DNA from: Pogostemon cablin
Lineage: Eukaryota > Streptophyta > Magnoliopsida > Lamiales > Lamiaceae
DNA length: 64,000 nt
Direction: 5' to 3'
Assembly: GCA_023678885.1 (NCBI GenBank)
Contig: CM042982.1
Location: forward strand, 7,068,001 to 7,132,000
Shown: piece after piece, positions 45,548 to 58,153 of the stretch
Layout of the letters: every line of letters begins with the position of its first letter
Numbering within the stretch: the first letter of the stretch is position 1
Notes under the pieces: generated by a model
The model's database searches: none
What the model saw: the letters and a program-made list of their open reading frames with translations, nothing else
Told to the model about the DNA's origin: nothing
Position numbers and translations under genes: made by a program

Positions 45548-48500
45548 TTACAAACTCTTATCACCAGATCTCTGAGTTAACTCTTGCCTACTTTTACCTC
45601 TCTTTATTTTTGCCTTCACCCTAGACTTCGTGACCAGGGTCTGCACCGTGTTAATGAAATTTCCGACAGCCATAACTATGAGAAGGATCCCACAAGCAAT
45701 GACCTGAAATTATATACTATTATAGCATCTGATTTACATGATCCCATCCTAATTGAAAATCTGCAACATAAAGTCTTGAGAGCTAGCGGTTCCAAGGAAT
45801 AAAAAACGTCGAGCAAAGTTTACACTAGGTGTTTTGAAGATGATTATCCTACCTGCCAGTCTGAACCGAATCCAGAGAGTGCAGTTTTAAGCAACAAGAC
45901 ACCAACGTAGGCTTCAAAACCCTGAAAAGGAGGAGAAAATAAGCACTTATTCAGAACAGTCACTTTGGGCAAACCATTGAGATTGTGTTAAAGTTTTATC
46001 TAGACCTATCCAGATGGCATAATAGATCTATAAGAGTGGTAATCATAAGATGCTAGAGCAAGTAGGATTCATGGGAATTATGCCTGAATTCTTAAACACA
46101 GTCACGCAGCACTTCTAAAGGAAGAGTAAGAAACTAGTTCAAAGTACCTGCAAAACAAATAGTATGGGGCACAGCAGCAGTAGCTGACCCTGCACTCCGG
46201 CAGTTTCCCCCCAAACAACATCCATTCTTCTTGCCTACAATTAAAAAAAGCACCCAAAAAACAAATTTTATTGACACAGATCATGACCCCTCCACATCAG
46301 CAACAGTGCAAAACTACACTTTGGTTGAAGTTTTTTCTGGGATCTTCAATACAGAGCACATAGAAGCTGAAACTGATTTTGCTGAAATTAAATTATTAAG
46401 GAAATGCTTCTATTTATTCTAAAAGAGTCCACATGCCTTAGGAGATCGTCAGACAGTCAAAAGAATTTACACATATTAATGACAGAGTAAGGTATAGGTG
46501 CAAAAAATGGAGTAAGAAGTTTTCCAAGACTAGACACCAAGTTACAGATATAAAGAGAGTGGTTGAGCACCCAGTAATTCTGAATGTCAAACTTATTACC
46601 TTGCCAAGTGCAATACGTGTATAAAGTCTTTGCCTTTGATATCTGTTCTGAAGAATCATCGCAACTCCTTGCATGATTGCCCATTTCAGAAACAGTTGGA
46701 CACCCCTCTGCAATGACCATTTCATTTGCCAATCAAACAATATAGCAGGCAGAAAAAAATAACAAAAGAGAAAAATTAAGCAAAAGATATGTGCGACTTT
46801 CTCAGTTTGTGTCAAGTGTGCATTCTAGTTAGTGGGGTCAAAAACTGATAATCCATAACCCACCTGTTTCTGTTCACAGTCAGGTCCTCCCTCTATCTCC
46901 CAGGTAAGACTTATGAGAGCCATAACCATAGCACAATAATGATGTTTAATCCACCTGTGAAAATAAAATCATTGTGATTAAGCATGCTTCTTTTTTCTTA
47001 AAAACATGTTACAGCTAAAAATTATAACACGCACTCAAGTAACCACCCACAGATAAGACAATATGGAAACAGAGTCAGGTTGAGGCGGCAACTTTGTAGT
47101 TGGAAATATTTTCAATCAATAATTGGCAAAACGTATCAATATATGAGCCACTCAGCCAAAAAAATAAGTATTTAGCATCTTATGTAGAACTCATACCGGT
47201 TGTTAAGCTTAAAGAGAAGTTTATATGTAGCAAAACTTGTAAAGGCTGCCCATGCCTATGTTTGTACCTAATGAAAGCATTGAGCATAAGAAGGTTGCAA
47301 TACACCACCAAGATGCCTGAAACCTACAAAGTTCAAAATACTAGCCTAAGAAGATGCGCTTATGAGTTGCAATTACATGTTCCTGTAGGCCTTGAGATGT
47401 GTGAAAAACAGATTGCAGATATTCTTGAGGATCAACAAACAGGAAGAAAAAAGATTATTTACTTTGAACACTGATTAAAAAAAAATGCCGAACCTAAGAT
47501 TACAGAGAGATAGTAAAAGCATAAAAGAATTTTCAAGTCATTTTAAATTACCATGGGCGAATATCACTTCCATTAACTCTCAAGATGTTTTCTCTCAGTG
47601 CCAAACCTGTGTACAGGTACAGCAACCAAGCCTGGAAGAAGACAAAAGGTTCAGGTGTATAAACCTGGGACTATACATTCACTGAAGATTCTTAACAACA
47701 CCTTCAAGGCATAAAAGTTTAAAAAAATCAACTGGAGATACCTGATAAAGTTGGACAGGCAATGCAGGTAGACATCCATCCCAAATCCAAGACCTTAGAA
47801 TAAGCAGCAGAGATGGAAAACAGAGGAATAAGTAAGCTGTTCTATCCTGCCAATACAAAGAGGTATGTTCAAGAACAAAGAAGCAAATGCTTTTAATTAA
47901 GTAATTAAGTTGCATCGCTCATGCTTTACCACAAATTCGGATTTAGAATAGATTTACAACATCAATAACAAGAAAGGAAGTATTTACTGCTACATTAGCT
48001 TAAGCAAAAACACATAAGAGAAAACATTAGGAATTGGATCATATGATCATACTCTGAAGTTATTGTATTCCTCTTTCACTTGCAACTGCACATCCTTCCT
48101 ATTTGCCCGCACATTAATTGGCCCCAAAAACATCCTCAAAAATCTACCTATTTTCACAAAACAAAACAAATGAAATTAGCTATGTCAATCCACAAGCACA
48201 CAAATCGAGTAATAATAAAAAAAAAGCAAACAAACAAACCATGAGATTTGCTAGGGAGGTATGCCGCTGCATCTCCTTCACTCAAAATATATCTGGCTCT
48301 CACCAACTCCTCTTCCAACTTGCAAAATAAAAAAAAAAAAAATCATGAGCATACGCAATGCTGGAATAGCCGTATGCCTGTTTAAATACAGATATACCAT
48401 ACTTTGTCGTCGTGTTTGGAATTGCGGAGGGACCTGATTCGAGATTCAAGTGATGCGACGCGCTGGCGGAGCGCGTTTTCGTCCTGGGAGGTGCGGGAAA

Positions 48501-48597
48501 TAAGCGACGACGCCGTTTCCTGCAATTCCTTTGCTTCCTCTACAAGCCTGGAAGCTTCGGCGCCGCCCGGTAATGATTCCCCCGGCGAGTCCCCCAT
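45548..48597 (-). CDS. TMEM120/TMPIT-like multi-pass membrane protein, 354 aa
   Basis: Ten exons, 48597-48403, 48318-48240, 48147-48053, 47846-47742, 47631-47552, 46954-46864, 46707-46600, 46234-46148, 45921-45853 and 45703-45548 (TAA), in phase with GT-AG introns. The N-terminus (MGDSPGES...) is a coiled coil rich in Glu/Arg/Leu; an ATG eight codons upstream (48621) is possible. Then FLRMFLGPINVRANRKDVQL, WIWDGCLPALPVQLYQAWLL, ENILRVNGSDIRPWWIKHHY and RGVQLFLKWAIMQGVAM, QNRYQRQRLYTRIALGK, RRMDVVWGETAG, with about six hydrophobic segments. Animal TMEM120 proteins sit in the nuclear envelope/ER and resemble an ELOVL-like coenzyme-A-binding fold; function in plants is not established. Fully intact. 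Confidence 0.92.
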
Positions 48598-49679
48598 CGG
48601 GTGATGCCTTTGTCCGATCAAACAGATGGTAGATTTTCAGATTCAATCGTGTGGGCGGTAGAGAAGAAGAGATGATTTGCTTTTCTGTTATGAGGATTGG
48701 CGTGTGTTAAAATTGGAAATAAATTTATGGGATTTGTGAAAACAGGTAATAAGAGCGAGGTTAACATACATTAGGGGGTTATTTAGCTAATATTATTGTA
48801 ATGGTGTAAAGGAGTCGAGAGTATTAACCTGGATTGTTTAAATTATTTTAAAATATTATGGGGTATATATATTTAAAATTGTTTTATACTAAGTATTATT
48901 ATTTAATGTGTAGTGAGAAGTTGTATTAATGAAAGTGTAAGCCCCATATTTTAATTATATTAGTGTGTGAGATGGGTCGATCCATCACTAAAATATGTTT
49001 ATTTGTAGTTAAAGTATGTTAATAATAAATCATAATATAACGCATTAAAATAATGCTTTAATGTATAACTCAGCATGCTTTAAAAAACATACTTTAACAA
49101 TCATTTAATATATTTTATCTATAGAACAAGCATACTTTAGTGATGAGACGATCTATCTCACAAATAACCCGTCTCACAAGAGGCTTTATTTTTTAAAAAA
49201 TATTTATTTAATTATAAATAAGCATATTTATCTTATATAACAATTAAATTTTAATACATCTTCCAACACCTCTTACAATAAATGTAATAATTCAGAAATA
49301 ATATGCACACCGTATGATGTAACAAACTACTAATATTCAAAGTTGTGAGAAAATTCGGTGTCTCAACTTTCAACCAATGATCAAATTTCGTTCATTTAAT
49401 AATATTCCTCCACCCAAATCCACTCAACAAGTGATGCTTTAATAATTTTACATATTCGATTGTAAAAATATTCTATTCTTAAACTTTATTTGGTTTAAGT
49501 TTTAATTTGACTTTAAACGGTTAATTTTACTCCATTCGCCAACATATCTTTACACTTTCCATTTTTTTCTATTTCACTATTTTTTTTTTTTAAATCTCAT
49601 CAACAAATAACCTCAAAATTCATGTTAATTTTAAAAATATTCTCACTAAGCATACTCAACATATTTTATATTCTGAGAT

Positions 49680-49937
49680 AGTGTCTTGTGTACAGTTGTG
49701 TAAGGTGTTCAAAATATAAAATTTTATTATAAAGAGTATACATTTTAATTAATAAAATATTATTTTTCTAATGAACAAGTAGTTGAAATTCGAAAAATAT
49801 TAAAGTTTAATTAAAAAATTATTTTTTCTATAAAATAAAAAATACTTTCGTATTAAAGGGTAAATATATTTGATATTAAAATTACGAAGTTGAATTTTGG
49901 TGCACGAGAGATTAGCTTCATGGGCTGGGTGCATGTA
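49680..49937. mobile_element. Member of the 22847-type Mutator-like repeat family
   Basis: Contains AAAGAGTATACATTTTAATTAATAAA, also present (as AAAAGTATACATTTTAATTAATAAA) in the neighbouring copy at 50071, and ends in GGTGCACGAGAGATTAGC. In the opposite orientation it resembles the copies at 22847 and 33965. Confidence 0.5.
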
Positions 49938-50070
49938 TTACTTTACCTTATAATTTATTTATTATAATATCTCTTAAAAATTAATAAAAATTAGTGAAAA
50001 GGTAAGTTTTATTAAACTATGTATATATTTATAGTGTCGGTAAAGATAAATTTGAGAAAATAATGAATTG

Positions 50071-50338
50071 GTCTTTTGTGTCCCCGTATGCCTAAGGCGT
50101 GTAAAAGTATAATATTTTATTTTAAAAGTATACATTTTAATTAATAAAGGAATAATTTTTTTTTATTGAAAAGATCAACTGAATTATGAATAGTGTAAAT
50201 GTTTTATTAATACTATTTTTTTTAGGAAATAAATGGTTCACATTCTTATATTAATAAAATATACTATTTAATGGAGTACTGAATAGCATAATTTTCAAAA
50301 ATTGCCGGATTTGGGGCACCGTGTCTTAGGACACCAAG
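50071..50338. mobile_element. Member of the 22847-type Mutator-like repeat family
   Basis: Ends are inverted: GGTCTTTTGTGTCCCCGTATGCC at left, reversed GGTGTCCTAAGACACGGTGCC at right. The interior shares ATACATTTTAATTAATAAA with the copy 390 bp upstream. Confidence 0.55.
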
Positions 50339-50989
50339 TTTAATGGATATAATTCTAAAAAAATAATTTAGTACTGATTAATTAATGATTGAAAAGTATT
50401 TAAATATGATAAAAATATGAAAGATAGTGCATTTTTAATTAAAAGATTTAGTTAAAGTAAACGTGTATTATACGTTTTATATGATTAGTTTTGTGGTATT
50501 AAAAGCCGATTTGATAACTTAAGCATTATAATATTCTTTTTAACTTACTAAATGTAGCATGGTCAAGACTCAAGAGCGATTGAGAAAACTGAAACTAGGA
50601 TTATTATTTATAACAAAATATAGTGTGAAATGTCTCATATAATTTTATGTGGGAAGAATTTCTTGCAAAGATCTGTAATATAAAAATTGATAATATTTTT
50701 AAAGTATATATGTTTAACGGAAAATGATAACTGCCAAATTATTTTTTTTTTCATAGTAATTATAATTAATTCTTACGACAAATAAAAATGAGAAGAGAGA
50801 TTAAAAAAAAAAAAGACATGACACCACCACAATCTATAGCAAAATGTTTTTCTCAATTTTGACTACTTTAATTTTGATCTTAACCATTCATTTTCTAATT
50901 TTAATCTCAATCGTTGAGAACTTGAGCACCCATTTGTTAGGGCATTAACAGCGATCACATCCTCTCCCTTTCCTGCGCATCCTTGACAG

Positions 50990-51109
50990 ATGGCGGAAGC
51001 GATATCAGTGCTCGCGCCGCCGCCGCCGGCGACACCGACAGGTTTGGCCGCATTCCTTCACAGACGGGACTCAGAAGTAGCGACGGAGAAACCCGATCGA
51101 TTTCCGAGG
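50990..51109 (+). CDS. Possible first exon of an unrecognised gene
   Basis: ATG after a CT-rich leader opens MAEAISVLAPPPPATPTGLA..., a GC-rich, Pro/Ala-rich start unlike the surrounding AT-rich DNA, with a possible donor after CGATTTCCGAG. The C-rich, codon-like composition supports coding. No downstream exon could be joined with certainty; it may belong to the decayed gene ending at 61152. Confidence 0.4.
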
Positions 51110-51387
51110 TTTTCTAAGATATTATTTTTTTTTTGGTTTATTTCTCAATCTACTAATTCACTCCTCCTTTTCTACAATTCATATTTTTGCAGTCCGAGAC
51201 CCAATCGATCCATCTACTTACCACGTTAATATGCATTAATCAATTTACATTTCTCACATATAAAATTTTTGATAAACTCAAAGGTGAGTTTTGTTTTAGT
51301 TTATTGATTGTCTGCCCCAGTTCATTAACACTATTTTTTTTTTCGATTTAAAAAAATTGATTTCTTAAACCGTGCGTTGATGGAGGC

Positions 51388-51536
51388 ATGAGAGGCAGAG
51401 GCTACACTGGTAGAAGTAGCAGCAATTGTGGTTATGTCGGAGGGGATGTTTAAGGAGGTGGCGGCGGCGGACGCTATGCTTGCGGTAGCGGCTATGGATG
51501 CGGCGGGGGAGCCGATTTAGAGAGAACATATCTACG
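51388..51536 (+). pseudogene. Glycine-rich protein fragment
   Basis: The frame starting ATGAGAGGCAGAGGC reads MRGRGYTGRSSSNCGYVGGDV, stop, then GGGGGGRYACGSGYGCGGGAD. RGG/GGY-type repeats resemble glycine-rich RNA-binding or cell-wall proteins. It is interrupted by TAA and lacks any other domain, so it is a relic. Confidence 0.5.
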
Positions 51537-52064
51537 ATTGGATTAGTTAGACAAGATAATTAAGGTTAGTTTAATTTCATTTTTCTTGAGATAATCATAG
51601 CTATCTGTCAACCTCTTCTGATGGTGCTAATAAATTTGTATCTATTGATCACTTCAGGCCACATCTTTATGAATTGCCCTTTATACATTTCAACGGAACA
51701 TGCATTTCTATTCCTGTCAGTATTTAATGTTAATTGAGTTGATTTCCATATATTCTTGCTTATCTATTATATTCTAGGTGAATCTTCTATACACAATTCG
51801 TAATTTTTGTTAATTTTGCATTTGTAGTGTGGAGATGTCTTAAAATTTTTAGGAACGAGGAGCGGATGCTTCTTTTGATGACAAAAAATTGGCGAAATCA
51901 CCTTCTTATAGAAGAAGGTAGCACCAAGTTTCAAAAGTTTTGAAATTTTGGGGCTAAATTATATTTTCTTGATTTTGATTCATTTTTCATTAAGGTAATG
52001 TGTGCAAGAAAAATAATTTTGTGGTAAGTAATCTGATATTCAAATTGGAATATGTGCAAAAGTT

Positions 52065-52159
52065 GTTTTTTAAATGTCCCTATGCCGTCTCTATTATTAA
52101 TTTTAGCAAAATAAGACTCCACTTTTGATGTTTTTTAAATGTCCCTATGCCATCTCTAT
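52065..52159. repeat. 30-bp direct repeat, period 65 bp
   Basis: GTTTTTTAAATGTCCCTATG followed by CCGTCTCTAT at 52065-52094 and with one mismatch at 52130-52159. Confidence 0.85.
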
Positions 52160-52232
52160 CATAATGCTCCAATTTTTTTTTTTTTATTAGTTTGAACTAC
52201 TTTTGATGTTGTGATTTGATTTTTGCATGTAG

Positions 52233-52346
52233 AGTTTACGAAGGTGGCCACTCGGACTGCGATCGGGTTGTGGTGATGGGTTTCGTTGGGTTCTTTGTCA
52301 AGTTATTTTTATTCCAATCAACAATAACATTGTGGGCGCTTCTTAA
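52233..52346 (+). pseudogene. SEC61G: SEC61-gamma C-terminal exon, frameshifted
   Basis: After an acceptor (TTTTTGCATGTAG) the sequence reads EFTKVATRTAIG, then, one frame over, VVMGFVGFFVK, then, in a third frame, IFIPINNNIVGAS and TAA. Together these cover the second half of the SEC61 gamma subunit, the single tail-anchored helix of the ER protein-conducting channel. Two one-base deletions (near 52267-52271 and 52301-52303) break it, and no upstream exon with the conserved N-terminus was found. The acceptor in the expected position means it came from genomic DNA, not from a reverse-transcribed mRNA. Confidence 0.88.
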
Positions 52347-55096
52347 ATTATTCATAGTTCAGGTAGATTTCTCATAATTTTCCTACATAAATTTATTTAG
52401 GGGATTATTGGCTTCATAGTCTTTTCTTTGAATGCTGAATTCAAAAGGGTTAAATTATAGTCATATGAAATTTGGTTGGTGTTACTGTGTGTTATTGAAT
52501 GTGGGGAGCATGGGGAATTCCGAGAAAATGTTAGTGGTTCCTTTTGTGATAATGTTCTAAAATTTTATAAGAAGGATGTGCTTCTGCGAATCAACTACCA
52601 TCTTTTAGGAGATCTAAAGGTATAAGTTTTCTCTTCAGAACGGTTATTCAAATGTATGTTGGATGTCGACTCTGTGGGAATCAGATCGATTGAATTGTTC
52701 GAATCATCTGCAGGTATTGATCTGAGTTTGAAGCTTTTGTGTGTTGTTGTTGGGTATTGATTTTCACTCTTCACGTTTTAGTTTAAACACTATATATTTT
52801 TAGTTAATGGCGATTAATTGGAAGTTAATTGTTGTTCATTATAATTTGTTAATTTGGTTTTGTGATTGGTGGAACATTGGTTTAGATACTGATCTGGAAA
52901 GATTATTGGAAGAAAAAAAGAAATTATCTTAATATTAGGATTTCGTGTCTACTATTTTGGGGTATGATAATATCAATGGTGTTGTTAGTGGTTAATAACT
53001 TTCCTTTTTTCTCTAATTGTAACTCTTGATTATATTTTTAAAGTGGAACGCAAATGGTTTCAAATAAAATAATAAAAATAGGATTCACAAAAAAGACGCA
53101 TTTTAAAATGATGTTAAAAGGTTTTATTGTTAAAAATTATTAATTAAGTGGTGATGTACATGTAGATTTCTTATTACTGTTCTTTTTATGATTAGATTAG
53201 ATGAAAACAGTTGCATGGTTTGTTCTCTCAGTCTTCTTTGTATTCACACACGAGGTTTTTTTACAAATTAAACCCGAATTACTCTACTTAGATGTTTATG
53301 TTTCTTTCAGCTATCCTTCTTCATAAGTTTTGAGCAACTACTATAGTTGGAAGTGGTGTAATTTTATTTTATTTTTATTTTTTGTCATTTATGAAGGTGG
53401 TTACGAGTAAGGACAATGTGTTGAAGAACCTATTCGAAAGGCTTAAATTATCTAACGAAATACTTATGTCGATTTGGATACAGTGGTGAATTAGTAATCT
53501 CCGATGTTGTGATCTTATTATCGTGTTTAGGTTTTAAGTTTTTGTTTTAATTTGGATTTGTTTGACGTAAGTCTGTTTCTGTGGTTTTCAGGATATTAAA
53601 GGGAGAAATTGACGATCATGGTGAAGAATGCGCAGGTCTCATATTTATCCATTATCGTGTTATCTGTGAAATTCATTTGGTTTTTAGTGCATTTTTCTGC
53701 CACATAAGCAATTGACAATGATTAGATGCTTATATCATTTAAGTATTAGGTAATCAAATGATAGTTTATGAAGCATTTTATTTGTTGTTTTTTCGTAGAT
53801 AACTTTAATATGATTGTTATTATTATCTTTTTTTTTTCTATTTGATTTATGATGTGATTTTCTCATGCAGATTTTGATCAATTACTATTCTCTTTCAAGG
53901 CAACCACTATTTTTATTGAATTATTCGAGACTTGAATTTTGTCAAGGTATTGAATGCCCTGTTTTGATCTCCTAAGCCTTTCTTATAAACTATCTAACAA
54001 TATTCATATCTTGGTTTATTTACACTCTTTCTGACTAGGTATTGAGTCTCCCAACTCAATTCCAACTATTATTCTCGAATTAATTAGTTAAAGGTTTTGT
54101 TTCCCTCATATCAATCATCTATCAATGTATCCCATTTGGATTTTCTAAAATGAGTCTAAATCTATGTAATAAAATGATTGATTTTTTTTTTTGATGTGGA
54201 GCATTGTATTCCTATGATTTCAAGGTATTTATGATAATTATTTCATGATAGAAACAGTGCAACGTTACTTCATTTCAACATTGCTTAGAAGGAAATTATT
54301 TCATGATGAATAAGTGAATATTTTAGAGTCTATATGATATTCGAGTTGGAAGAATCAAACAAATAGCCAAATACTGTACTTATTTACAAAATTACTACAA
54401 TAAATTGCTCTTGTCCGATGCCCACAGTCTTACCTGCTTCTATAAACGATATTTTATTGTGAAGTGTGTATTTGTGACAATATCTTTACCATGGTGCACA
54501 TATTTAATACGTAATAATACATGACCTTAATTTTCTTACATCCTATAGCAAGAAAAGCAGGTGAGGTTTTTAAATACATACATGAATAGTTTCAACCCTG
54601 ATTAGTTTCATTAATGTTTCGTGACAATTACTTATAAGGAAAGCTTGACTAATTCAGTGGTGTGTACCAGTGGCTTGCAGATCTATTACTTATCTAGCTC
54701 TAATTTAGATGGAACCGACTCTGTTTGTGAAAGTTTTGGGTGGAAAAGACTTCATGATATTATGATCCAATTAAAAAATCGTGGAAGTATTTCAATGCAT
54801 TAGCTAAAGAAGGGTCCGTGCCTGATGAAGATTTTCCTTTCGAAAAATTAGGAGATTAAGATTACCATGCAAGTTTGTCTTTTGCTGCTCTTTTTTCATG
54901 CTTTAAGGTAATATTTTCTCATTTCTATGTTAAACATAAATGGTTGATCGTCTGGAGTGGAAACACGTTCAATTGCTATTTAGCTTTTTTCATTTTATAG
55001 TGGCACCAAGCCTATGCCAGGAACACGATGGATTAATCTTTTGGTTCAATAGGTTTGCTCTCTTTAAGTAATTTTCTTCTCATCCGATCAACTTCC

Positions 55097-55114
55097 TCTC
55101 TCTCTCTCTCTCTC
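55097..55114. repeat. (CT)n microsatellite
   Basis: Run of CT dinucleotides (TCTCTCTCTCTCTCTCTC) between two T-rich stretches. Confidence 0.85.
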
Positions 55115-55926
55115 TTCAAATTGATTTTTGCACTATTTATTCTCTTCTATTCCACTTTTGTTTTGCAGATATGCTCTGATAAGAAAAAACTATATTTTCT
55201 GTTGAAGACATAATTTCCTTGATTGGTAATCACTGTGGGGTCATTGGATAGGTAAAGTTCTCACACTGTTTATTCCCTTTTATAATACAAATGAATTTTC
55301 ATGTTTCAATTTTTTTAAAAAAAAAAAAACTGTATTTGAAGGTCAACTATTTTGGATTTAGGGATTTTTTTAGTTGTGATTGATTTAGGTTGTGAATTAG
55401 TTGACTGAAGATTGAGAGAGACGTTTTTACCATTGTGCAAAGCAGGAGAGACTGCATTTAGTAACATGGCTGTTGGGTACAACAACGTCGATGTCAATCT
55501 TTACTTAACTAAAAGAAGGTTTCTCCTTACTTATGTATAAACTTTAGAGCATTTCTGGGCTGATGTGTCATTTTTCCTGTTTTTTTTTATAATACAATGC
55601 CTTTTTTTTAATATATATTTCAATTATGTTGATGGCCTTAATTGTCTTTTTAAATCATTTACTGAAAATTTCTTCCAGCCTTAATTGTCTTTTTAAGTTA
55701 TGCTTCTGCCATAATTTTCTCCAGGATTTACTTTCTCTTTGTCGCCACGTTTTCTCTAAAAAGTTTAACACACTTCAGGTTTGGACTCTTGACTTTTTGG
55801 TGTCGTCAGTGGAGAAGTTTGTGTGGGCAATGCCAGAGCTTATGTCACAACCTGCTGCCATTACAAAAAGGGTTTGTCTTTGGATTTATTGTATGACATT
55901 TGATTTATGGACGGATTTTTTTTTTT

Positions 55927-55986
55927 AATTAGGCTTTTTATGGACCAATCTCTTTTAATTAGGCTTTATATTGACCAATCTCTTTT
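55927..55986. repeat. 30-bp tandem duplication
   Basis: AATTAGGCTTTTTATGGACC... and AATTAGGCTTTATATTGACC... adjacent, both ending AATCTCTTTT, followed by a partial third copy AATTAGTCTTTTAA. Confidence 0.85.
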
Positions 55987-56764
55987 AATTAGTCTTTTAA
56001 ATGATTGTATAAAGATTTATTGTTCATGATTTTGTAATTGGAGTTTTCCATTTTGCTTGAGAATTTTACTTTTTAATCTATGGTTTTTTCCCAACTCTTT
56101 GATCTCAGTCTTACCTTTTATGTTATGGAATCTTTCCAACTCTTTCATATTAATCTTACTGAATTTTGTGTTTATTTTACAGTTGGAAAGTGGTCTTCAT
56201 TGGCTTCAACCAATTGTGGTTTCGAATTTTCGTACAAAAAAGTTTAGAGATCTGTGCTTGGCATCAAAGGAAATTGCTCAGTGAGTTAATCTCTAGCACT
56301 TCTTATGATGCTTTAATTATATTTGTTCTTTGGCTTAGACTCTTGTCAAGTTATATGTAGAGGAATCTTTGAGAAGTATCTTTACATGATCCTAAGGGGC
56401 AACATGCAATTAAATCAGATTAGACATGGGAAATTCTGAATAGCTAACATATAGAATCATTAGCTATTGGTGACTGAAATTAAATTTAATTATATAAATA
56501 TTATTATCTGCTGGAAATTTTCGAATGCCTGAAATGTAATACAAGAAGAATGTGTAAATATAAACATTGTCCATTCCTTTTTTTTTGGCTTAGCAATGAT
56601 AGCAAATTTTTAGAATCTGTTAGCAATATAAAGTTATACTTTCGTTGAGTTAAAGCACTCTTATTAATGTTTATTTTAGAGCCAATTACTACTGTTATTA
56701 AACGAATTTCAATTTAAAGATTGAAATTTTATTGCGTGATAATAATTGTGGCATGTAAGGACTA

Positions 56765-57200
56765 AATCATTTTATTTTTGCTATTTTATCTTGGCCTATG
56801 ATCCTTTATTCGCATTATGTATTGTTGTGCATGAATACTTGCAAGGACTAACGAGTAGCTTGATTATATCATTTTAATGGTGATATTGATATTTAAATTT
56901 TTGACTGAGCATGTGTATGCTGATATGAGGTTAGACGGGGGGTATATTTTTATTTTGTGAGCCCATTGTACTTGATGATTTTAGGTATTGGATATGTTTT
57001 TATTACTGTTTTAATCATTTTATTCTTGCTACATTATCTTAGTTGTGAGCCTTTATTTAAATTTTGTATTGTTGTGCATGAGTACTTGCAGCAAATAGCT
57101 TGCTTATACCATTTTAATGGTGCTATTGATGTTTAAATTTGTGATTGTGAGCCTATATATGTGCTGCTATGAGTTTAGACGAGGGACATTATTATTTTCT
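56765..57200. repeat. About 200-bp direct duplication, period 248 bp
   Basis: Copy 1 at 56765-56962 and copy 2 at 57013-57200 share AATCATTTTAT-CTTGCTA, TATTGTTGTGCATGA-TACTTGCA, ATTTTAATGGTG-TATTGAT and GAG-TTAGACG-GGG in the same order. Copy 2 lies directly upstream of the exon-like segment at 57241. Confidence 0.8.
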
Positions 57201-58021
57201 GAGCCTCATTTTTTATTCTTTTATAATTTGTTTTGTGTAGCCATTCTTATTATCGGTGAAAAATCATTCCACATTGAATGGAAAAGCAATTACAGATATG
57301 TGGGTGGTGAATGATTTGACTACAGAAAAATATGGATTTGGAAATATATTTTTCAAGGTAATTCTTATTTACATTTCTGGATGGTTATTGAAACATATAT
57401 TTTTTGTTTGATGATTGCCTGTTTTTCTATTCTAATGCAATTTCTTTCTGATATGGTTTTTGAATTTAGTCTAAGTGGACATTTCATGTTTCTAATGTAG
57501 TACGTGTTATTGTTATGCTTCTATGGTTTATATTGATTTTTGTTTTAAACTCTAATTCATCAGATTTTTTAACCAACAGAGATGTTTTTCTCATACATTA
57601 GCTTAATTTTGTTAAACGAAATACGAAGTTGATTAAAAAGCTATCAATTGGCTAAGAGAAGATGCGTCTTCTAAATATGTAAAGTTTTATTTGGTGATTG
57701 CACCACAAGAGGTGAGTGGAGCAACCATGTATGGGTTTAGTGGATTGGTCAAAAATGGCATGTCTTTTGGGTTGATGAGAGGGGGGTGTTTAAGGATCAC
57801 CCACCCTCTAAATAGTTTTATTGGATTTTTTTAACATGGGACTAAGCTCCTAAATAATTTTATTGATTTTTTTCCTTTCTTTTTATTTTTTAAACAATGG
57901 TGTCAAGCTTTAAACTCATTGTTTGAGTGGAAATATTAACTATCGAGAAACTTGAGGTATTTTTATTCTTTTATTAACTATTTTACAGGGTAAAACTATT
58001 CTGTTGACTTTGAGTGGAAAT

Positions 58022-58153
58022 ATTAACTATTCTTTTGAGTGTTGATTCCGTAGACTTTTTGTGGAAGTATGTCTTTGCTGCAACTAATACTCCATAGGGT
58101 AAATTAACTATTTTTTTGAGTGTCGATGCTATAGACTTTTTGTGAAAGTATGT
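58022..58153. repeat. 51-bp direct repeat, period 81 bp
   Basis: ATTAACTATTCTTTTGAGTG...TAGACTTTTTGTGGAAGTATGT (58022-58072) recurs with few changes at 58103-58153. A shorter piece (GAGTGGAAATATTAACTAT) also occurs just upstream at about 57925 and 58011. Confidence 0.85.

Larger units (their letters stand above)
48625..50989. other. Intergenic AT-rich DNA with repeat remnants
   Basis: No gene. 48895-48980 resembles a Stowaway-like remnant (AATGTGTAGTGAGAAGTTGTATTA, compare 62805-62835). Two members of the Mutator-like family follow and are listed separately. Confidence 0.45.
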
